This document shows, one piece after another, positions 62,635-64,000 of a DNA stretch of 64,000 nucleotides (its first letter is position 1; every line of letters starts with the position of its first letter). A program made the position numbers and the translations under genes. The DNA is from an uncultured Ruminococcus sp. (lineage in GTDB: Bacteria; Bacillota; Clostridia; Oscillospirales; Ruminococcaceae). The stretch is taken from assembly GCA_947627445.1 (NCBI GenBank), contig CANQWA010000009.1, positions 1-64,000 of the forward strand, read 5' to 3'. A model generated the notes under the pieces. It was not told where the DNA came from. It saw only the letters and a list, made by a program, of their open reading frames with translations, and made no database searches.

Positions 62635-63588
62635 ATGGCAGAAAATCAGGATATTCCGGTATATCTGTTCACAGGCTTTCTGGAGGCAGGAAAAACCAAA
62701 TTCATCCAGGAGACTCTGATGGACAAGCGGTTCAATACCGGAGAGAATACACTGCTGCTTCTCTGTGAGGAGGGCGAGGAGGAATACGATGTTTCCGTGA
62801 TGCCCAGTCCAAACATCTTTATCCGGACGCTGGAAGAACCGGAAGAGGTGAATCCGGAAAATTTGTCCAGGCTTCTGAAAGAATGCAACGCCACCAGAGT
62901 GGTGCTGGAATATAACGGCATGTGGCAGCTGGGATTATTGTTCCAAAATCTGCCGGAAAGCTGGACGGTGTATCAGGAGATGTTCTTTGTGGATTCCACC
63001 ACGTTTTTACCGTATAATGCCAACATGCGCAGCCTTGTGGTGGATAAATTGAACACCTGTGAACTGGTGATCTTCAATCGTTTTGAGAAAAGCATGGATA
63101 AGATGGAATTCCACAAGATCGTCCGGGGTGTCAGTCGACGGGCGGATATTGCCTATGAATATGCAAACGGTCAGGTAGAATATGATGATATTGAAGATCC
63201 ACTGCCTTTCGATGTGAATGCGCCGGTGATCCACCTGGCAGATACCGACTATGCGCTGTGGTATCGGGATATCATGGAAGAACCGAAGAAATATGACGGA
63301 AAGGTGATTTCTTTCCGTGGGATCGTGGCAGTAGATAAGAGCTTTCCGCCCAGGACGTTTGCGGTGGGAAGACATGTGATGACCTGCTGTGTGGATGATA
63401 TTGCCTATAGCTGTGTTGTAGCGGAATGGGATAAAGCCGGAATGTTACAGCAGCGGCAATGGATTCAGATCACGGGAAAGATCCATGTACAGAAGCACAA
63501 GCTGTATCGGGGAAAAGGTCCTGTGCTTGAGGTGCAGGATGTGATCATGACTGGTCCGCCGGAGCAGGAAATTGCAACATTTTATTAA
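62635..63588 (+). CDS. Divergent CobW-like GTPase fused to a DUF1980-type domain
   Basis: 317 residues. N-terminal P-loop GFLEAGKTKF and overall G3E order are present, but the C-x-C-C metal motif is absent and the NKxD base motif reads NRFE. The C-terminal ~110 residues (GKVISFRGIVAV, VGRHVMTCCVDD, WIQITGKI) resemble the DUF1980 domain usually attached to YcgQ membrane proteins. The two Cys of MTCC may bind metal. I infer metal homeostasis together with the adjacent His-rich CobW protein. Start behind GAAAGGAAG. Confidence 0.78.
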   Translation: MAENQDIPVYLFTGFLEAGKTKFIQETLMDKRFNTGENTLLLLCEEGEEEYDVSVMPSPNIFIRTLEEPEEVNPENLSRLLKECNATRVVLEYNGMWQLGLLFQNLPESWTVYQEMFFVDSTTFLPYNANMRSLVVDKLNTCELVIFNRFEKSMDKMEFHKIVRGVSRRADIAYEYANGQVEYDDIEDPLPFDVNAPVIHLADTDYALWYRDIMEEPKKYDGKVISFRGIVAVDKSFPPRTFAVGRHVMTCCVDDIAYSCVVAEWDKAGMLQQRQWIQITGKIHVQKHKLYRGKGPVLEVQDVIMTGPPEQEIATFY

Positions 63589-63599
63589 GGCAGCACCGA

Positions 63600-63718
63600 T
63601 TGACGGGGGCAAGGCGAAAAAGCGAAAACAACCTGCTGTATGGTGCGCTTTTTCCACGCAACAATCGGCAAAATTTGCCGAAAAGACAGGTGCAATATCC
63701 GATGAGAACAAGTTCTTA
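63600..63718. mobile_element. MITE-like element, copy 2 (truncated at one end)
   Basis: TTGACGGGGGCAAGGCGAAA through ATCCGATGAGAACAAGTTCTTA aligns in inverted orientation with the 49582 element, differing at a few positions. The first ~45 bases of the full element are missing. It begins 12 bases after the CobW-DUF1980 stop. Confidence 0.7.
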
Positions 63719-63766
63719 GTGTCAACATGCTCGAATACCGGAACATTCTGCGCACCATAGAGATCC

Positions 63767-63811
63767 AAACAACCGCCTGAGCTGTACAAGCCACAGGCGG
63801 TTGTTTTGTCC
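63767..63811 (+). terminator. Intrinsic terminator after the CobW-DUF1980 gene
   Basis: AACAACCGCCTG pairs with CAGGCGGTTGTT, followed by TTGTCC. A-rich 5' side also suits the minus strand. Confidence 0.8.
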
Positions 63812-63859
63812 CTTGCCTGCCAAAAAAGCTGCACACGTCCTTTCGGCAGATTTTGGCAG

Positions 63860-63894
63860 CAGAAAAGCACTGCCGAAAAAACAGTGCTTTTCTG
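63860..63894 (-). terminator. Hairpin after the minus-strand glycogen synthase-like gene
   Basis: CAGAAAAGCACTG and CAGTGCTTTTCTG, a perfect 13-bp inverted repeat with a 9-nt loop, 34 bases beyond the stop codon. The T-rich arms support termination. Confidence 0.65.
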
Positions 63895-63927
63895 TGATTG
63901 AGAAAGATGGATAAATAAGAGGTCATA

Positions 63928-63999
63928 CTAATCCTGCATACCGCGCAGGATCCAATCATACATTCCCTGATACTGGAGAGCAGAACTGCCCCAGGAGAA
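63928..63999 (-). CDS. 3' end of a probable glycogen/starch synthase-like glycosyltransferase
   Basis: The last 23 codons of a minus-strand gene that enters from beyond the right edge; FSWGSSALQYQGMYDWIL before the stop resembles the C-terminal helix of GlgA-type glycogen synthases (W..SA..Y..MY). It is too short for the ORF track and the assignment rests on this short match only. Confidence 0.45.
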   Translation of the reverse strand, partial: FSWGSSALQYQGMYDWILRGMQD

Positions 64000-64000
64000 A

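Overview
The window looks like a chromosomal segment of an anaerobic, fibre-degrading gut firmicute close to Ruminococcus. The signs are type I dockerins on four proteins, a GH5 endoglucanase-like lipoprotein, BspA-type leucine-rich-repeat surface proteins, a Firmicutes-type rplU-prp-rpmA operon with an N-extended L27, and an era-yqzL-recO arrangement. No rRNA, tRNA, CRISPR array, prophage or complete insertion sequence was seen. Taxonomy is inferred from gene content only.

Layout. 1-0.9 kb: 3' end of an LRR-dockerin protein. 0.9-3.3 kb: AEC permease, Nudix hydrolase, PduL-type phosphotransacylase. 3.5-6.4 kb: GH5 lipoprotein and a cytidylate-kinase-like protein. 6.7-22.2 kb: a type IV pilus (T4P) locus. 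It has a separately transcribed major pilin with its own promoter, leader and terminator, then pilC-pilM-pilN-pilO, three minor-pilin-like genes, pilB, pilT and a 2122-residue giant prepilin. 22.4-24.6 kb (minus): pilD, hemW and a zinc-ribbon protein. 24.9-30 kb (minus): ridA, ilvA, a DUF815 ATPase, leuB, a small membrane protein and a SemiSWEET-like gene divergent from a LysR regulator. 31-37.7 kb (minus): sialate O-acetylesterase, amidohydrolase, yebC, mrnC, obg, rpmA, prp, rplU. 38-40.4 kb (minus): two paralogous secreted dockerin proteins. 40.7-49.4 kb: rmuC (minus), a RING/zinc-ribbon membrane protein, then phoH-ybeY-era-yqzL-recO-mutS2. 49.7-52.4 kb (minus): CAP-dockerin protein and acyl-CoA synthetase. 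53-60 kb: VanY-type peptidase, mscL, glmS and two LRR membrane proteins. 60.3-64 kb: an acidic Cys-rich protein, two CobW-family metallochaperone-like GTPases and the 3' end of a probable glycogen synthase.

The most striking system is the T4P locus. Its last gene encodes an N-terminal class III prepilin signal joined to about 2100 residues of beta-rich modules: divergent InlB-B-like repeats, Thr-rich linkers, two duplicated modules and a C-terminal domain. The last strand of that domain resembles the tandem accessory domains of the GH5 enzyme encoded just upstream. I read this as a pilus-borne adhesin, plausibly for plant cell-wall polysaccharide. The machinery calls rest on motifs; the binding role is inference.

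The intergenic regions hold several families of short palindromic or inverted-repeat elements. One is a roughly 168-bp MITE-like element with about 22-bp terminal inverted repeats. Another is a set of GCACAAAG hairpins whose arms show compensatory changes. A third is a set of short AGAATCTG...CAGATTCT elements. Several of these directly abut stop codons.
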